Source: Gardnerella vaginalis 1500E (GTDB lineage: Bacteria > Actinomycetota > Actinomycetes > Actinomycetales > Bifidobacteriaceae). Taken from it: a stretch of 64,000 nucleotides of DNA. The stretch is from the NCBI RefSeq assembly GCF_000263595.1, contig NZ_ADES01000027.1, positions 1-64,000 of the forward strand. Reading direction: 5' to 3'. This document shows, piece after piece, positions 17,005 through 27,849 of the stretch (positions are counted from its first letter, which is position 1; every line of letters begins with the position of its first letter). Below the pieces are notes generated by a model that did no database searches, was not told the origin of the DNA, and saw only the letters and a list, made by a program, of their open reading frames with translations. The position numbers were made by a program, and so were the translations under genes.

Positions 17005-18337
17005 ATGCTAATGCGCCCATTGGGTCCCACGCCGGCAAAACGATTGCTGGTTCTTCTAGTGCTTTGCGATATTCTTCCGGAAGCAGATTCTTCGGCACTG
17101 CAACCTCATACACATACTCAGTAAACCAATCGTCGCTCATCGTAAAGTAACCCTTATCCGCAATGTCAGTGCCCCAAGAGTTCTCAACGCGCCAACGACG
17201 AGTAGTCGTGCCATCATCAGCAACATCCACGCCAGCAAAAGCCATAGCATGATTCATCGCAGAATCAGCAAAACGCACACGCGCTTCCTTATCCAAATCA
17301 AAATCAACGCCATAAACGCGGCCATACTCGAACAAATCCGTAGCCCAAGCGCCATTCTCGCGATCCATCATAGGATGGCAGTCAGCACCAAACCAAACCG
17401 GAATGCCCTTCTCAACCAAAATCTTACGCACGCAATCCTTCATAAACTGGTTTGGCACGTTCAAATACTCGGTTGCGTCTCCGCCGGCAACATTACCCAA
17501 ATGCTCAATAGCAATCTTCTTGCCCTTAGGATGCTCAGCGCGAGGATCGTCAACCAAGCACACATAATCCTCAAGACCAGCGTTCACATACTTCTTCCAG
17601 AACTCAACTGGCGTAATCTCACCATCGCGATGGAACTTGCCGTCGCTATCAGTCCACTCCCAATCGAAGCTCTTAGGTGGCTCGCCCAAGTGAATTGTCA
17701 AAATCCTATGACCTGCAGCAGTAGCGTCTGCAATAATCTCATCAATTTCAGTAGCATTAGCATACATATGAGCCACAGCAGTATGCAAAAGCGCACGCAA
17801 CTGTGTATTCATAGCGCCAGTATTCTTAGAAGAAGCGGTTTCTGGGAACAAATCTTTAGGAACAGCACCATACTTCTTGTAAACGTTCATAGCCATGGTC
17901 CACTGACCACCATCGCCCATAACGTCGTGCAACAAATGCTGAATCAAACGAGAATCTGAAGGCTCGCCCGCGCGAACCAAAGCCGCAACATCCTTCAAGA
18001 AGTAGTTAATTCGCTCAAGCTTGTCGTAATACATTGCGTAGTTCTGAGAAAACTCAAATTCCTTCAAACCAAGCGACTTTTTAGCAATAAAACGAGCCAC
18101 GTTCAACGAGCTAAACAGCCAGCAGCGTCCAGAACGATCCTGATGCGTAGCATCACCGTTGTCAACAATCGTGGAAAAACGACGCTGCAACAAGCGAGCG
18201 CGGTCATAATTACGCGCAACCTTATCAATACCAGCAGCAGTCACACCATTCATAGCTAAACGGTTTAACGGATTTGCGTCAAAATCCTCACGCAAACCTT
18301 GCAATGCTTCATCAGTTAAAGCGGTGATCTCAGTCAC
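17003..18337 (-). CDS. pepC: C1 family cysteine aminopeptidase (bleomycin hydrolase type)
   Basis: This 444-residue cytoplasmic aminopeptidase of the PepC/bleomycin hydrolase family releases N-terminal amino acids from peptides. The catalytic Cys is residue 72 in SGRCWLFSSLN, the His is in NHAMAFAGVD (about 365) and the Asn in RVENSWG (about 385). The length is typical of the family. It has its own ribosome-binding site and ends inside the last of a row of hairpins. Confidence 0.95.
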   Translation of the reverse strand: MTEITALTDEALQGLREDFDANPLNRLAMNGVTAAGIDKVARNYDRARLLQRRFSTIVDNGDATHQDRSGRCWLFSSLNVARFIAKKSLGLKEFEFSQNYAMYYDKLERINYFLKDVAALVRAGEPSDSRLIQHLLHDVMGDGGQWTMAMNVYKKYGAVPKDLFPETASSKNTGAMNTQLRALLHTAVAHMYANATEIDEIIADATAAGHRILTIHLGEPPKSFDWEWTDSDGKFHRDGEITPVEFWKKYVNAGLEDYVCLVDDPRAEHPKGKKIAIEHLGNVAGGDATEYLNVPNQFMKDCVRKILVEKGIPVWFGADCHPMMDRENGAWATDLFEYGRVYGVDFDLDKEARVRFADSAMNHAMAFAGVDVADDGTTTRRWRVENSWGTDIADKGYFTMSDDWFTEYVYEVAVPKNLLPEEYRKALEEPAIVLPAWDPMGALA

Positions 18338-18394
18338 TATTCTTACCTTTCCTATTAATTATTTAGTTAAAATTTGTTTAGAAAACTTATTTTA

Positions 18395-19819
18395 CTAATT
18401 TTCTTGAGATTCGTCATATTCACTGTATTCGTCAGATTCGTTAGATTCCGCTAACGCAGCCTGAACATCTCGCTGAGCCTTCTTTGCTTCGGCAGAAGAT
18501 TTCGCATCCGCAGAATCGTCAACATCGTCAGAAGCCTGCTGAACAGGCTGATCCTGCTGAGCATCTCCAAAATCAAAACCAGAGAACGCGTTTGCAAACA
18601 GCGAACGTAATTCTGTAACTCGCTGCGTAATAGTTGCCTCGCGATGCTGCAATTGGCTCAAGCGCGCAGTCATACCATCTAATTCCTGCTGTGCTGCAGC
18701 CCTACGCTCTTCAACCTGAGCAGTCGCTTCCTGCATAGCTTTGCGCACAATATCAGCAGCCTGATTATCTGCAGCCTGATGCGTTTGCGCCGCATATTCG
18801 TCAGCTTCTTGATGCACAGTTTTCGCGCGAGCCACCAAAGCATCGGCTTCTTCTTGAGCTGCACTCTCCTTTTCCTTCAAGCCAGAAAGCAAAGCGTCAA
18901 CCTTCTTAGTTGCTTCTTCCTGCTGGGCAGCAATATCTGCACGAATCTGCTCAACTTCTGCACTAACTTGGCTTAACGTACGCGTGCGCTCAACTTGAGC
19001 ATCATCCGCAATTTCCTGAGCTTTTGCCGCGGCAGCATCCGTAATTTCGCCAGCCTTACGCTGAGCATCCGCCATCATCTTAGAAGCATGTTCGCGCATA
19101 TCTGCCAACTTTTTATTCGCCTCTGCCAACGCAGATTCGATTTGATCATTAGTTTCAGCCTTTGCGCGTGCAATTTCTTCGTTTGCAGCCGCACGCTGTT
19201 CTGCAATTTTTTGAGCAGCTTCCGACTTAAGCTGGGAAATATTGCTTTCTTGCTGAGCGCGCTCAGAAGCCATGCGCTTAGTGTGCTCCTCTTGAGCATT
19301 TTGCAAAGCTAATTCTGCAGCATCTTTTTGCGCTTGCACGTCTTTTGCTGTAGTATCTCGCAAACGTGCAGAATCTTCTTGAGCAGCTTGCATCATTTGA
19401 GTCGACTTTTGCGTAGCGTTTGAAAGCATTGTGTCGGCTTTAGTTTGTGCCTCCTGCATTAAGTGAGCTGCATCTAATTTAGCGTTATTAAGTAATGTTC
19501 CAGCCTGAGCTTGTGCATTCTTTTTGATTGACGCAGCATCCTGCTTTGCTCGCTCAAGTAATTGTGCACTTGTTTGTTCTGCAGATGCTAGTAATTGTTG
19601 CGCATTTGCACCCAAAGATGCGAAAGTATTTCCGCTTTTGGCGCGCTTTACATTATTTTTTTCTTCTTGCAATTGAGCTTGCAATTGCAAAATTGATTCG
19701 TCACTGGAACGCACTTGTTCACGCAAACGCGAAATTGTACGCTCATAGTTAGCAAAGGCCTCATTTACCTTGTCTTTATCGTAACCACGCAACGCGGTTG
19801 GGAATAAATCCGTTGCCAT
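18395..19819 (-). CDS. DivIVA-domain coiled-coil protein
   Basis: This 474-residue protein starts with a DivIVA-type domain (LFPTALRGYDKDKVNEAFANYERTI), which in other Gram-positives recognises curved membrane at poles and septa. A very long Ala/Gln/Glu-rich coiled coil follows (about 40-400), with many repeats such as ADTMLSNATQKS. The tail is acidic (DDVDDSADAK, DEYSEYDESQEN). The length exceeds typical DivIVA/Wag31 proteins of 160-350 residues. A role in polar growth, cell shape or septum placement is inferred. It stands alone with its own promoter region. Confidence 0.82.
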   Translation of the reverse strand: MATDLFPTALRGYDKDKVNEAFANYERTISRLREQVRSSDESILQLQAQLQEEKNNVKRAKSGNTFASLGANAQQLLASAEQTSAQLLERAKQDAASIKKNAQAQAGTLLNNAKLDAAHLMQEAQTKADTMLSNATQKSTQMMQAAQEDSARLRDTTAKDVQAQKDAAELALQNAQEEHTKRMASERAQQESNISQLKSEAAQKIAEQRAAANEEIARAKAETNDQIESALAEANKKLADMREHASKMMADAQRKAGEITDAAAAKAQEIADDAQVERTRTLSQVSAEVEQIRADIAAQQEEATKKVDALLSGLKEKESAAQEEADALVARAKTVHQEADEYAAQTHQAADNQAADIVRKAMQEATAQVEERRAAAQQELDGMTARLSQLQHREATITQRVTELRSLFANAFSGFDFGDAQQDQPVQQASDDVDDSADAKSSAEAKKAQRDVQAALAESNESDEYSEYDESQEN

Positions 19820-20003
19820 AATATTCCTTTCACAAGCCCCCAGTAAGCTGCACCGACTGTGTGCCTACGCCATCAGCATCAACGCTATCACTTAAGAGCG
19901 CAAAATACTCGTGTGTTGCGCACGTTTTTGCTAAGCTCACACAACTAATTTATCATCACCTATTTAGTAACAAATAATTTAGTAACAAATAATTTAGTAA
20001 CAA

Positions 20004-20675
20004 CTACTTTAATAACATTCCTTCTGCAGAAGGTTGCATATAATATCTGACTGCTTCACGCACAATATCTTGCCCTGCTTCAATCTGCTGTTTTAATGGC
20101 AAACCGTTTCTAGCATCGTGCAAACTTACGACCGGAGGAAAACTCACAAAACCGGCAAGAACACGCTTATTATCTTTAGCCGCCCAGTGCAAAAGCTGAT
20201 AAAACAAAGAATTGCACACGTACGTTCCTGCGTCGGAGCTTAAATTAGATGCAATTGAGTCGTGAGCAAAACGCTGCAAAATCATTCGCAAAGGCAGCCT
20301 CGTCCAGTAAGCTGCAGGACCATCTTCAACAATCGGCATTTTTTGCGGGCGACTATTATCTACATCCGGCTTTTTAGCATCAATAACATTAGTTGCGCAT
20401 CTTTCAAGCTGCACACCTCGCGCAGTGTGCTTTGCGCCGGTGGCGATTACAATATTTGCCTGCTCGCGCTCAATTGTTTCTAATAATTTAGGCCAAGCAT
20501 TCGCAAAACTAATCGGAAGCATAACAGACGTTACTTTTACACAAATATCTTCAGAAGGTTGCAGTTTAGCAAGATTTTCCGCAGATTCTAGTGCAGATGG
20601 AACTTCGTAAGAAGGGTTGACTTCTAAATCTGCATATGGGCCAAATCCTGAAATTACAACGTTAATTTGATTCAT
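20004..20675 (-). CDS. pcp: Pyrrolidone-carboxylate peptidase family protein, His site altered
   Basis: This 223-residue protein belongs to peptidase family C15, which removes N-terminal pyroglutamate. The N-terminus ISGFGPYADLEVNPSYEV, the Glu region (GVQLERCATN, E91) and the catalytic Cys (YVCNSLFY, C154) are present. At the usual catalytic His site, where family members have a motif like GFIHVP, this protein reads GFVSFPP with Ser at 178; a His lies eight residues later (H186). Activity is therefore uncertain. It lies about 30 bases downstream of pgeF and ends near AATTTAGTAACAA direct repeats (about 19960-20000). Confidence 0.82.
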   Translation of the reverse strand: MNQINVVISGFGPYADLEVNPSYEVPSALESAENLAKLQPSEDICVKVTSVMLPISFANAWPKLLETIEREQANIVIATGAKHTARGVQLERCATNVIDAKKPDVDNSRPQKMPIVEDGPAAYWTRLPLRMILQRFAHDSIASNLSSDAGTYVCNSLFYQLLHWAAKDNKRVLAGFVSFPPVVSLHDARNGLPLKQQIEAGQDIVREAVRYYMQPSAEGMLLK

Positions 20676-20704
20676 AATATTAGCCTACTTTCTGAAGATT
20701 TTAG

Positions 20705-21670
20705 CTACTTGTCTAGTATTACAAGCGCAAGAAGTCTGCCTTCATGCGATTTTCCAGCAAGTTGAGCGCGCCTATGCGAATACCACAGAGGATTTTCCAA
20801 AGTGCACATTGGGTTTTGCAAATTTTGCAAACGTTCCGGCAAAGATTCTCCTTCACCGTCTACTTCGCAAATTGTGCGCAATTCCTCATCTTCACGCAAA
20901 TATTGCGTTGCTGCATAAACTCGAGGCATTGCGTCAACAATATTTGCAACTCCTGCGAGAGCTAAGTCAATTCGAGCAGCCTCAGCAATATCAATGCCGA
21001 TTCCGCCGAAACGAGTTTTTGTTACGGTTTGTGGGTAGCGTTTTTCAAAATCGAGCGCAATACTTTCGCCAACTTCGTAGCAGTTTCCGCAAATGCATGG
21101 GCCTAAAACAGCGTTTATTCGCGAGCGTTCAGCACCTTTTTTACACATTGCTTCAATAGCAGAATCAAGAACTCCAGCCATTAATCCTTTTCTTCCGCAA
21201 TGCGCTGCTGCAATTACTCCAGCTTCGTCGTCCGCAAGTAGAACAGGCAAGCAGTCGGCTGCAAACATTCCCAAAGCAAGCGAGTAGGCTGTAGAAACTT
21301 GCGCATCTGATTCAATACGCAATTTGGAATCCGCAAAACCAGTTGCGTCGAATCCGTAAGGCGTATTCCATGAATCAACTACAGTATCCGCGTCAAAAAC
21401 TTCATTTCCGTGCACTTGAGCAACTAAAGATAAGTCTGCTTGTAACGCACGCTGTAATGCTGCGCGATTGCTTGTAACAGCTTCCTCACTATCTCCTGCA
21501 CGTCCGCCTAAATTAAGCGAAGCAAATGAACCTTCAGAGATGCCACCCAATCTAGTAGTAAAAACTGCATGAGCGCGAGCTCCTAATGCAACTGGAATAG
21601 TTACAGGAATTGGCTTGCCTTCGTTATCTTCATGCGGCAGCGGCATGCCAGTTACGCTTGTTTGTTGCAT
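20705..21670 (-). CDS. pgeF: Purine nucleoside phosphorylase/laccase-domain protein PgeF
   Basis: This 321-residue protein belongs to the YfiH/LACC1 family (also called polyphenol oxidase or PgeF), which has purine nucleoside and peptidoglycan-editing activities in other bacteria. The metal-site motifs are visible: QVHGNEV, TADCLPVL-like FAADCLPVLLAD and AAHCGRKGLMAGVL, followed by GPCICGNCYEVG. The length is slightly above average. It follows the aldo/keto reductase gene by only 13 bases, so the two share a transcript with pcp. Confidence 0.9.
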   Translation of the reverse strand: MQQTSVTGMPLPHEDNEGKPIPVTIPVALGARAHAVFTTRLGGISEGSFASLNLGGRAGDSEEAVTSNRAALQRALQADLSLVAQVHGNEVFDADTVVDSWNTPYGFDATGFADSKLRIESDAQVSTAYSLALGMFAADCLPVLLADDEAGVIAAAHCGRKGLMAGVLDSAIEAMCKKGAERSRINAVLGPCICGNCYEVGESIALDFEKRYPQTVTKTRFGGIGIDIAEAARIDLALAGVANIVDAMPRVYAATQYLREDEELRTICEVDGEGESLPERLQNLQNPMCTLENPLWYSHRRAQLAGKSHEGRLLALVILDK

Positions 21671-21683
21671 ATGTTACTTTCTT

Positions 21684-22547
21684 TCACCCTAAATAAGCCA
21701 ATTCTTCATCGCTTAAGTTCAAATCTGAAGCTTTTAAGCTGTCGAGAATAGTTGCAGGCCTGTGCGCTCCTGGAATCACAAATACGTGCTCACCTTTTGC
21801 AAGCTCCCAAGCCAAAACTACCTGCTGGTAGCTTACGCCATGATTCTCGGCAACTTTGCGGAATGGATCGAAAAGATGCTCGTCATACGGATGACGGAAT
21901 CCACCAAGAGGACTCCAGCAAACGAAAGCAATTCCAAGCTTTTCGCAATATTGCAAAGTATCCTCATTCTCTAAATGAACTGGAGAATATTGATTTTGCA
22001 CTGCTACTAGCTTTTCTCCTAAAATATTGCGCGCAATATCAATTTGTTCCACAGAAGCGTTAGAAATTCCGATTTCTCGAGCAACTCCTTCATCAAGCAG
22101 CTGCTGCATTGCTTCAATGGATTCGTTGTATGGAACTTCTGGATCTGGCCTGTGGAAGTAAAGCAAGTCAATAGTATCTACGCCAAGTGCCATAGCTGAC
22201 TCTTTTGCGTGACGGATTAAATGCTCCGGCTTGCCATCCTTGCCCCACGTTGGGCGGCCATCCGTAAAGTTACGGAAATGACCTACTTTTGTTGCAACTA
22301 AAATAGAAGATTTATTGCCCTTCCAGCTTTCTAAAGCCTCACGAACAAGCTTTTCTCCAGTTTGCTCCTCACCACCAGAGCAGTAATACGCCCATGCGGT
22401 ATCAATATGCGTACAGCCAGCATCAAGAGCTGCATGAACGGTTTCAATGCCCATGCTGTGTCCAAGATTGTTTTCGATTGTAAGCGGCATTTCGCCAAAG
22501 CCAATGGCTGTTGTGTCAAACGACCCCAGTGTACGATGCATAACCAT
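21684..22547 (-). CDS. Aldo/keto reductase
   Basis: This 287-residue NADPH-dependent oxidoreductase has the family catalytic set: Asp and Tyr in HIDTAWAYYCSG, Lys in LVATKVG and His in LLYFHRPDP. ISNASVEQIDIA and VIPGAHRPATILDSLKA correspond to the cofactor-binding part. The substrate is unknown. AGAGGT precedes the ATG. It is probably the first gene of a transcript with pgeF and pcp. Confidence 0.9.
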   Translation of the reverse strand: MVMHRTLGSFDTTAIGFGEMPLTIENNLGHSMGIETVHAALDAGCTHIDTAWAYYCSGGEEQTGEKLVREALESWKGNKSSILVATKVGHFRNFTDGRPTWGKDGKPEHLIRHAKESAMALGVDTIDLLYFHRPDPEVPYNESIEAMQQLLDEGVAREIGISNASVEQIDIARNILGEKLVAVQNQYSPVHLENEDTLQYCEKLGIAFVCWSPLGGFRHPYDEHLFDPFRKVAENHGVSYQQVVLAWELAKGEHVFVIPGAHRPATILDSLKASDLNLSDEELAYLG

Positions 22548-22572
22548 ATTTACCTCTTATCTAAACAGTTTT

Positions 22573-22610
22573 AAAATGCCTCCAAATGCAAGCGCAATTT
22601 GAAGGCATTT
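22573..22610 (-). terminator. Terminator after pnp
   Basis: On the minus strand AAATGCCTTCAAAT pairs with ATTTGGAGGCATTT. The tail has only four T, so it may be a weak terminator. Confidence 0.55.
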
Positions 22611-22673
22611 CGTAAGTTATTAATTTATTTATTTATTACCGATTAGCATTTACTTTTCGATAATTTTATGCGA

Positions 22674-25466
22674 TTAATCTTCCTCAAATGGGTCAAAATC
22701 GCGGCGCACGCGACGACGAGGACGCTCGGTACGCTCTTCGCGAGCAGAACGATACTCATCATAGTGATCGTCATCTGCAGCGTAGCGAAGATTGCGATCG
22801 GAGCCACGGCGAGCTTCCGAATTGCGTCGGCTATTGCGCTCGTCGCGCTCTGCACGATCGTCACGATCTGCGCGATTGTCGCGATTGTCGCGCTCGTCAC
22901 GCTCCTCGTAACGGTCATCGCGATGAGAAGACCTGCGCGGACGGTCATCAAAATCGCCGTCAGCGTAACGGTCGTCGCGCTCCGAACGATCTGCACGATC
23001 CGAACGACGATCATCTCGACGAGAATTGCGATCTTCGTAACGGTTGTCACGATCGGAATAGCGGCTGTCACGGCTGTCACGGTCGTCACGATCATCGCGA
23101 TCATCACGCATGCGACGACGTGGACGATCATCTCTATCCGAACGATCACGGCTGTCGCGATCATCTCGACGGCCACGTCCACCGCGGTAATCATTACGAG
23201 AATCGCGATCGTCACGAGAACCGCGGCCACGATTTTCGCGAGGAGCTGGAGCAGAAGATTCTTGATCTTCAAAACCTGGGATTGCCAAGGAAATCTTGCC
23301 GCGCTCATCTACGCTTTGAACGATAACCTCAACATTATCGCCTTCCTTAAGCACATCTTCCACAGTGTCAATTCGCTCACCATTAGCCAAGTTGCGAATT
23401 TGCGAAATGTGAAGCAAACCGTCAGTTCCAGGAGTCAAATTAACGAAAGCACCAAAGCTCGTAGTCTTCACAACCTTACCTGTGAAAGTTTCACCAGCCT
23501 TTGGAACGCGAGGATTTGCAATAGAATCAATGATTTCCTTTGCCTTCTGAGCAGCTTCGCCGCCTTCGGAAGCAATATAAACGGTACCATCATCTTCAAT
23601 AGCAATCTCAGCACCAGTTTCTTCCTGAATTTGGTTAATCATCTTGCCCTTAGGGCCAATGACTTCGCCAATCTTATCAACAGGAATTGTGGTTGTAATA
23701 ATGCGTGGAGCGAATGGGCTCATTTCTGCTGGGCAATCGATGCACTCGTTAATAACTTCAAGAATAGTTGCACGAGCTTCGTGAGCCTGCTGCAAAGCGG
23801 CAGCCAAAATGTCTGCAGGAATACCATCGAGCTTAGTGTCGAGCTGCAAAGCAGTAATGAACTCGGAAGTACCAGCAACCTTAAAGTCCATATCACCAAA
23901 TGCATCTTCAGCACCGAGAATATCAGTCAAAGTCTTGAAGATATGCTTTCCATCAACATCTCCAGAAACCAAGCCCATAGCAATGCCAGCAACTGGAGCC
24001 TTCAAAGGAACGCCAGCAGCAAGAAGTGAAAGCGTAGAAGCACAAACGGAACCCATAGAAGTGGAACCGTTAGAACCAATAGCTTCAGAAACCTGACGAA
24101 TAGCATATGGGAACTCTTCGCGGCCTGGCAAAACTGGAACCAAAGCCTTCTCTGCCAAAGCACCGTGGCCAATTTCGCGACGCTTTGGAGAGCCAACGCG
24201 GCCAGTTTCACCAGTGGAGTATGGAGGCATTTCGTAGTTGTGCATGTAGCGCTTAGTCTGTGGGCCAGAAAGCGCATCCACCTGCTGCTCCATCTTAAGC
24301 ATGTTCAAAGTTGTTACGCCCAAAATCTGGGTTTCACCGCGCTGGAAGAGTGCAGAACCGTGAACGCGAGGCACAACATCAACTTCTGCAGAAAGTGTAC
24401 GAATATCGCGCAAACCACGTCCATCAATTCGGTAATCTTCCGTCAAAATACGACGACGAACAATTTGACGCTGCAATTCTTTAAACGCGTTGCCGAGTTC
24501 CTTTTCTTTCTCAGCTTCGTCCATATCAGTGAATTCTTCTGCGATTGCAGCACGCACGCCTTCCTTAATTTCAGCGATGCGATCTTGACGAGGAAGCTTT
24601 TCTGCAATAGAAAGAGCCTCATCCAAGTCTTTGTGTGCGATTTCGTCAATACGCGCGTAAAGTTCGTCCGTATATTCTGGGAAGAGCTGGAATTCCTTGG
24701 TTTCCTTAGCTGCAATGCGCTTCAACTCATTTTGAACGTCGCAAATAACCTTAATAAATGGCTTTGCAGCTTCCAAACCACCGGCTACAACTTCCTCATC
24801 CGGCTTAGTTTGGCCTTCATTATAAATCAAATTCCAAGCGTTCTTGCCGGCGCCAGCCTCAATCATTGCAATAGCAACATCGCCGTTTTCAATCACTCGG
24901 CCAGCCACAACAATTTCAAATACTGCACGCTCACGTTCGCTCCAACGTGGGAAAGCAACCCACTGGCCGTCAATCAAAGCTAAACGAACACCAGAAACTG
25001 GGCCTTCAAATGGCAAACCAGAAATCATAGTAGATGCAGAAGCCGCGTTCAAAGCGATTACATCGTAAGCATCGTCAGGATTAATAGACAAAATAGTTTC
25101 CACAACCTGCACTTCGTTACGAAGAGTGTGTGGGAACAGTGGGCGCAATGGGCGGTCGATAATTCGGCATGCCAATGTTGCTTCGTTAGAAGGACGTCCT
25201 TCACGGCGGAAGAACGAACCTGGAATCTTTCCAGCGGCATACATCTTCTCTTCCACATCAACAGTAAGTGGGAAGAAATCGTAATTTTCCTTCGGACTAG
25301 ATCCTGCAGTCGTCGTCGACAAAATCATGGAATCGTCATCCAAGTAGGCAGCAACAGCACCGTCTGCCTGTTGTGCGAGTCGACCAGTTTCAAAGCGCAG
25401 CGTGCGCTTACCAAATGAACCATTATCAATAACGGCTTCTACAGCCTTAATTTCGGGACCCTCCAC
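22674..25466 (-). CDS. pnp: Polyribonucleotide nucleotidyltransferase with Arg/Asp tail
   Basis: This 930-residue exoribonuclease degrades RNA from the 3' end with phosphate. It has two RNase PH-like domains (about 1-550, with [28 protein letters not shown]), a KH domain with [19 protein letters not shown] and an S1 domain ([17 protein letters not shown]). About 180 C-terminal residues are extra compared with ordinary PNPases. They are almost entirely Arg, Asp, Ser, Tyr, Glu and Asn ([12 protein letters not shown] repeats), predicted disordered. The GTG start at 25466 is supported by AAGGAGG six bases upstream. It lies downstream of rpsO, the common order. Confidence 0.97.
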   Translation of the reverse strand: MEGPEIKAVEAVIDNGSFGKRTLRFETGRLAQQADGAVAAYLDDDSMILSTTTAGSSPKENYDFFPLTVDVEEKMYAAGKIPGSFFRREGRPSNEATLACRIIDRPLRPLFPHTLRNEVQVVETILSINPDDAYDVIALNAASASTMISGLPFEGPVSGVRLALIDGQWVAFPRWSERERAVFEIVVAGRVIENGDVAIAMIEAGAGKNAWNLIYNEGQTKPDEEVVAGGLEAAKPFIKVICDVQNELKRIAAKETKEFQLFPEYTDELYARIDEIAHKDLDEALSIAEKLPRQDRIAEIKEGVRAAIAEEFTDMDEAEKEKELGNAFKELQRQIVRRRILTEDYRIDGRGLRDIRTLSAEVDVVPRVHGSALFQRGETQILGVTTLNMLKMEQQVDALSGPQTKRYMHNYEMPPYSTGETGRVGSPKRREIGHGALAEKALVPVLPGREEFPYAIRQVSEAIGSNGSTSMGSVCASTLSLLAAGVPLKAPVAGIAMGLVSGDVDGKHIFKTLTDILGAEDAFGDMDFKVAGTSEFITALQLDTKLDGIPADILAAALQQAHEARATILEVINECIDCPAEMSPFAPRIITTTIPVDKIGEVIGPKGKMINQIQEETGAEIAIEDDGTVYIASEGGEAAQKAKEIIDSIANPRVPKAGETFTGKVVKTTSFGAFVNLTPGTDGLLHISQIRNLANGERIDTVEDVLKEGDNVEVIVQSVDERGKISLAIPGFEDQESSAPAPRENRGRGSRDDRDSRNDYRGGRGRRDDRDSRDRSDRDDRPRRRMRDDRDDRDDRDSRDSRYSDRDNRYEDRNSRRDDRRSDRADRSERDDRYADGDFDDRPRRSSHRDDRYEERDERDNRDNRADRDDRAERDERNSRRNSEARRGSDRNLRYAADDDHYDEYRSAREERTERPRRRVRRDFDPFEED

Positions 25467-25726
25467 GGGTTCCTCCTTTTCTTAACTTACCTAATCAACC
25501 AACATGCGTAATAACATTGGCGACTTCGCGTTGTTATTATCCCTAACGATTTTTCGCAATCCTTCACGCCAATATTTCGTAGTGTTTTTTGTTTCGGTTA
25601 CTTCAATCATCCGTATTTAGTTATGCTTCAATCTTAAATTATTTTAATATTAAATTATTCTTCAATCTTTAGTTATGATTCAATTTTAAATTATGCTTTC
25701 AATTATGTATATATAAATATATACAA

Positions 25727-25750
25727 AAGCCCGAGCTAAGCCCGGGCTAA
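25727..25750 (-). terminator. Terminator after rpsO
   Basis: On the minus strand AGCCCG pairs with CGGGCT around a short loop and is followed by TTTTGTATAT. It separates rpsO from pnp, at least in part. Confidence 0.75.
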
Positions 25751-25754
25751 AAGA

Positions 25755-26024
25755 CTATCGGCGCAAGCCGAGTCGATCAATCAAAGAACGATAGCGATTG
25801 ATGTCAACTCGCTTCAAGTAATCAAGAAGACGGCGACGGTCACCAACCATGAGCAACAAGCCGCGACGAGAATGATGATCGTGCTTGTGCTCCTTCAAGT
25901 GCTCAGTAAGGTCAGCAATGCGCTTGCTAAGCAAAGCGACCTGCACTTCTGGGGAACCCGTGTCACCCTCGTGCGTCGCGTATTCGTTGATAATGTTCTT
26001 CTTATCTTCAGCCGTTAATGCCAC
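25755..26024 (-). CDS. rpsO: 30S ribosomal protein S15
   Basis: This 89-residue protein binds 16S rRNA early in small-subunit assembly. The sequence [20 protein letters not shown] and the [25 protein letters not shown] region are diagnostic. The GTG at 26024 is the start because a perfect AAGGAGG lies six bases upstream and the product then has the family length. The frame stays open upstream to 26117 without conserved sequence. Confidence 0.98.
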   Translation of the reverse strand: MALTAEDKKNIINEYATHEGDTGSPEVQVALLSKRIADLTEHLKEHKHDHHSRRGLLLMVGDRRRLLDYLKRVDINRYRSLIDRLGLRR

Positions 26025-26155
26025 GGCGTCCTCCTTAATATCACTGCGCGGTGCCACAACCTTCTGTTGTAGCGCTCTCAATCCGCGGGCGTTACACGCC
26101 GAATCTCTATTATACAACCACTCGTCAACAAGTTGAAATACGCATATGACATCTT

Positions 26156-26602
26156 TTAATCATATTCATAATTATGCGTCACATACGTATCAGATATAGA
26201 CAGTGAGTGATCAAACAATTCATATTTTGCTTTTGTAATGTTGCTCGTCGCGTTCTTAAATTTGAAATAATCAAAAAGCATTGTGGTTATCAGTGGTACA
26301 CCTTCGTCCGACAGCTTATCTTGACAATCATTACATGAAAGTGGAGCAGATTCTTGTATATTAGGTTCATGGCCAGGAGATTTTTTATGAGCAATTTCCA
26401 ACGATTCTGTAATTGACCCATCAATATCAAGAGCATAATCCAAATCGTAATATTGTTGATAGTACGATTCTTTTGCGCCATTTAACATATTAAAAACGCA
26501 TAGCCATACAATGATGTACACTGCCACGCATCGCAATGCAATATACCAGCGCTTATTGTCTCGATTACTGTGAAATAAACCAATATGTAATTTCATATAC
26601 AC
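26156..26602 (-). CDS. Small membrane-anchored protein, unknown
   Basis: This 148-residue protein has one hydrophobic segment (about 22-41, [18 protein letters not shown]) and an outward-facing domain of about 105 residues with two Cys (SCNDCQDK). I recognise no family. The start could be Met 1 or Met 3. The DNA is AT-richer than its neighbours and codon use looks less biased, so it may be a recent acquisition or a decaying gene. About 250 bases upstream (26603-26856) show no gene. Confidence 0.55.
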   Translation of the reverse strand: MYMKLHIGLFHSNRDNKRWYIALRCVAVYIIVWLCVFNMLNGAKESYYQQYYDLDYALDIDGSITESLEIAHKKSPGHEPNIQESAPLSCNDCQDKLSDEGVPLITTMLFDYFKFKNATSNITKAKYELFDHSLSISDTYVTHNYEYD

Positions 26603-26856
26603 CTATATCTAAAAATCTTTTAGTAAAGACTCTGCAAACCAACCCAACGAGTCTTCCCACCGTAATGTTCATTAGACCTTAAATAAAAACAATGATAAAC
26701 AAAGAGAAACTAAAGCCGTAAAAATGCTTTTGCTATATCGTTTCATAATAAAGCCACTTTCTTTTAAAGAAGAGCATATACATCACTCGGTATAGCACTA
26801 GATACAATTATCGTCAACAAGTTGTTATTGTTAATCAAAATTTGCCGTACAAAATA

Positions 26857-27609
26857 TTACATTGCGGTCATAAAGCCACCAAATAGCACAACTAGAATTG
26901 CCAAAACTTCAACAGCGTAAAACATAATAAAAGATGCCCAGCTGCGAGTTAGTACATTTAAACGCGATTTTTTAGGAATAATAACAAGCAAGCCAACGAA
27001 CAATACGGCAAAAACAGCCACAGCAAATCCTGCAGAAATAATGCCAAGATTAGCTGCGTTAGCAAGCCCGGAAGCATGACCATAAACTACGTAAGTTGAA
27101 TACCAAAAACTCATACTTAACATACACAATCCCGCAATAAGCTGTTCAAAAGCTAGGAACACCACAAAAATAAATCTCCAAACCCAGCTACTTGATTCAA
27201 TTAAAGCCATTGCAAGACTTGTAAAAGCAGCAACTGTAATAACCCAGGAAATAAAAACTACTCCTTGAGCAGACAGTCCTGCACAATGCGAAACAACCCA
27301 CGACGTATATTGAACAGCAAGAGTGCGTCCAACCCAATACGGTAGAACAATTGCGAGCAATAATATTCCTAAATATATCCACCAACGCTTAGGATTCGCA
27401 TGTTTACGCGAAAAATCGGCAATTGATAATTCTGTTTCAGGCAAATCTGAGCTTAAATACTCATCTGATATTTCTTTTACTGGCGCAGCACTTTTTACGG
27501 GCGCAGCACTTTTTACAGTTACAGCACTTTTAGAAGATGTTGGACGTCGTCTTACTTTTATTGGCGTAAAACTTTTAGGACTCTCACTATGTTCATCGTT
27601 CAATGTCAT
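26857..27609 (-). CDS. Multi-pass membrane protein, unknown
   Basis: This 250-residue protein starts with about 85 soluble residues, including tandem AAPVKSAAPVKE-like units that repeat in the DNA, and then has five hydrophobic segments. The ATG at 27609 is preferred because GGAG lies eight bases upstream; the open frame to 27747 is probably not translated. I recognise no family. It is divergent from dedA. Confidence 0.7.
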   Translation of the reverse strand: MTLNDEHSESPKSFTPIKVRRRPTSSKSAVTVKSAAPVKSAAPVKEISDEYLSSDLPETELSIADFSRKHANPKRWWIYLGILLLAIVLPYWVGRTLAVQYTSWVVSHCAGLSAQGVVFISWVITVAAFTSLAMALIESSSWVWRFIFVVFLAFEQLIAGLCMLSMSFWYSTYVVYGHASGLANAANLGIISAGFAVAVFAVLFVGLLVIIPKKSRLNVLTRSWASFIMFYAVEVLAILVVLFGGFMTAM

Positions 27610-27849
27610 AAGATAATTCTCCTGCAAATCTTTAGCATTCGCCCAATCCTTCGCAAGTTTAAGCACACCTGCATAACAGTAATAATATTTTATCAATACT
27701 TTATTATTGTATTCAATAACTCGCGCAATAAGTAGTGCACTTAACATGTTTGCCGTTTATGCCGACTGCTAGTCTCATTGTAAAGGCATGTTTTGCATGC
27801 GTTTTGCTTAAAAAGCGGCGTTTAGTCGCAAAAAATACGACAGGATATC

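Noticed and set aside
22643..24029. Long plus-strand open frames opposite pnp
   Set aside because: They arise because the Arg/Asp-rich tail codons of pnp lack stops on the other strand. They have no ribosome-binding sites and no family resemblance.
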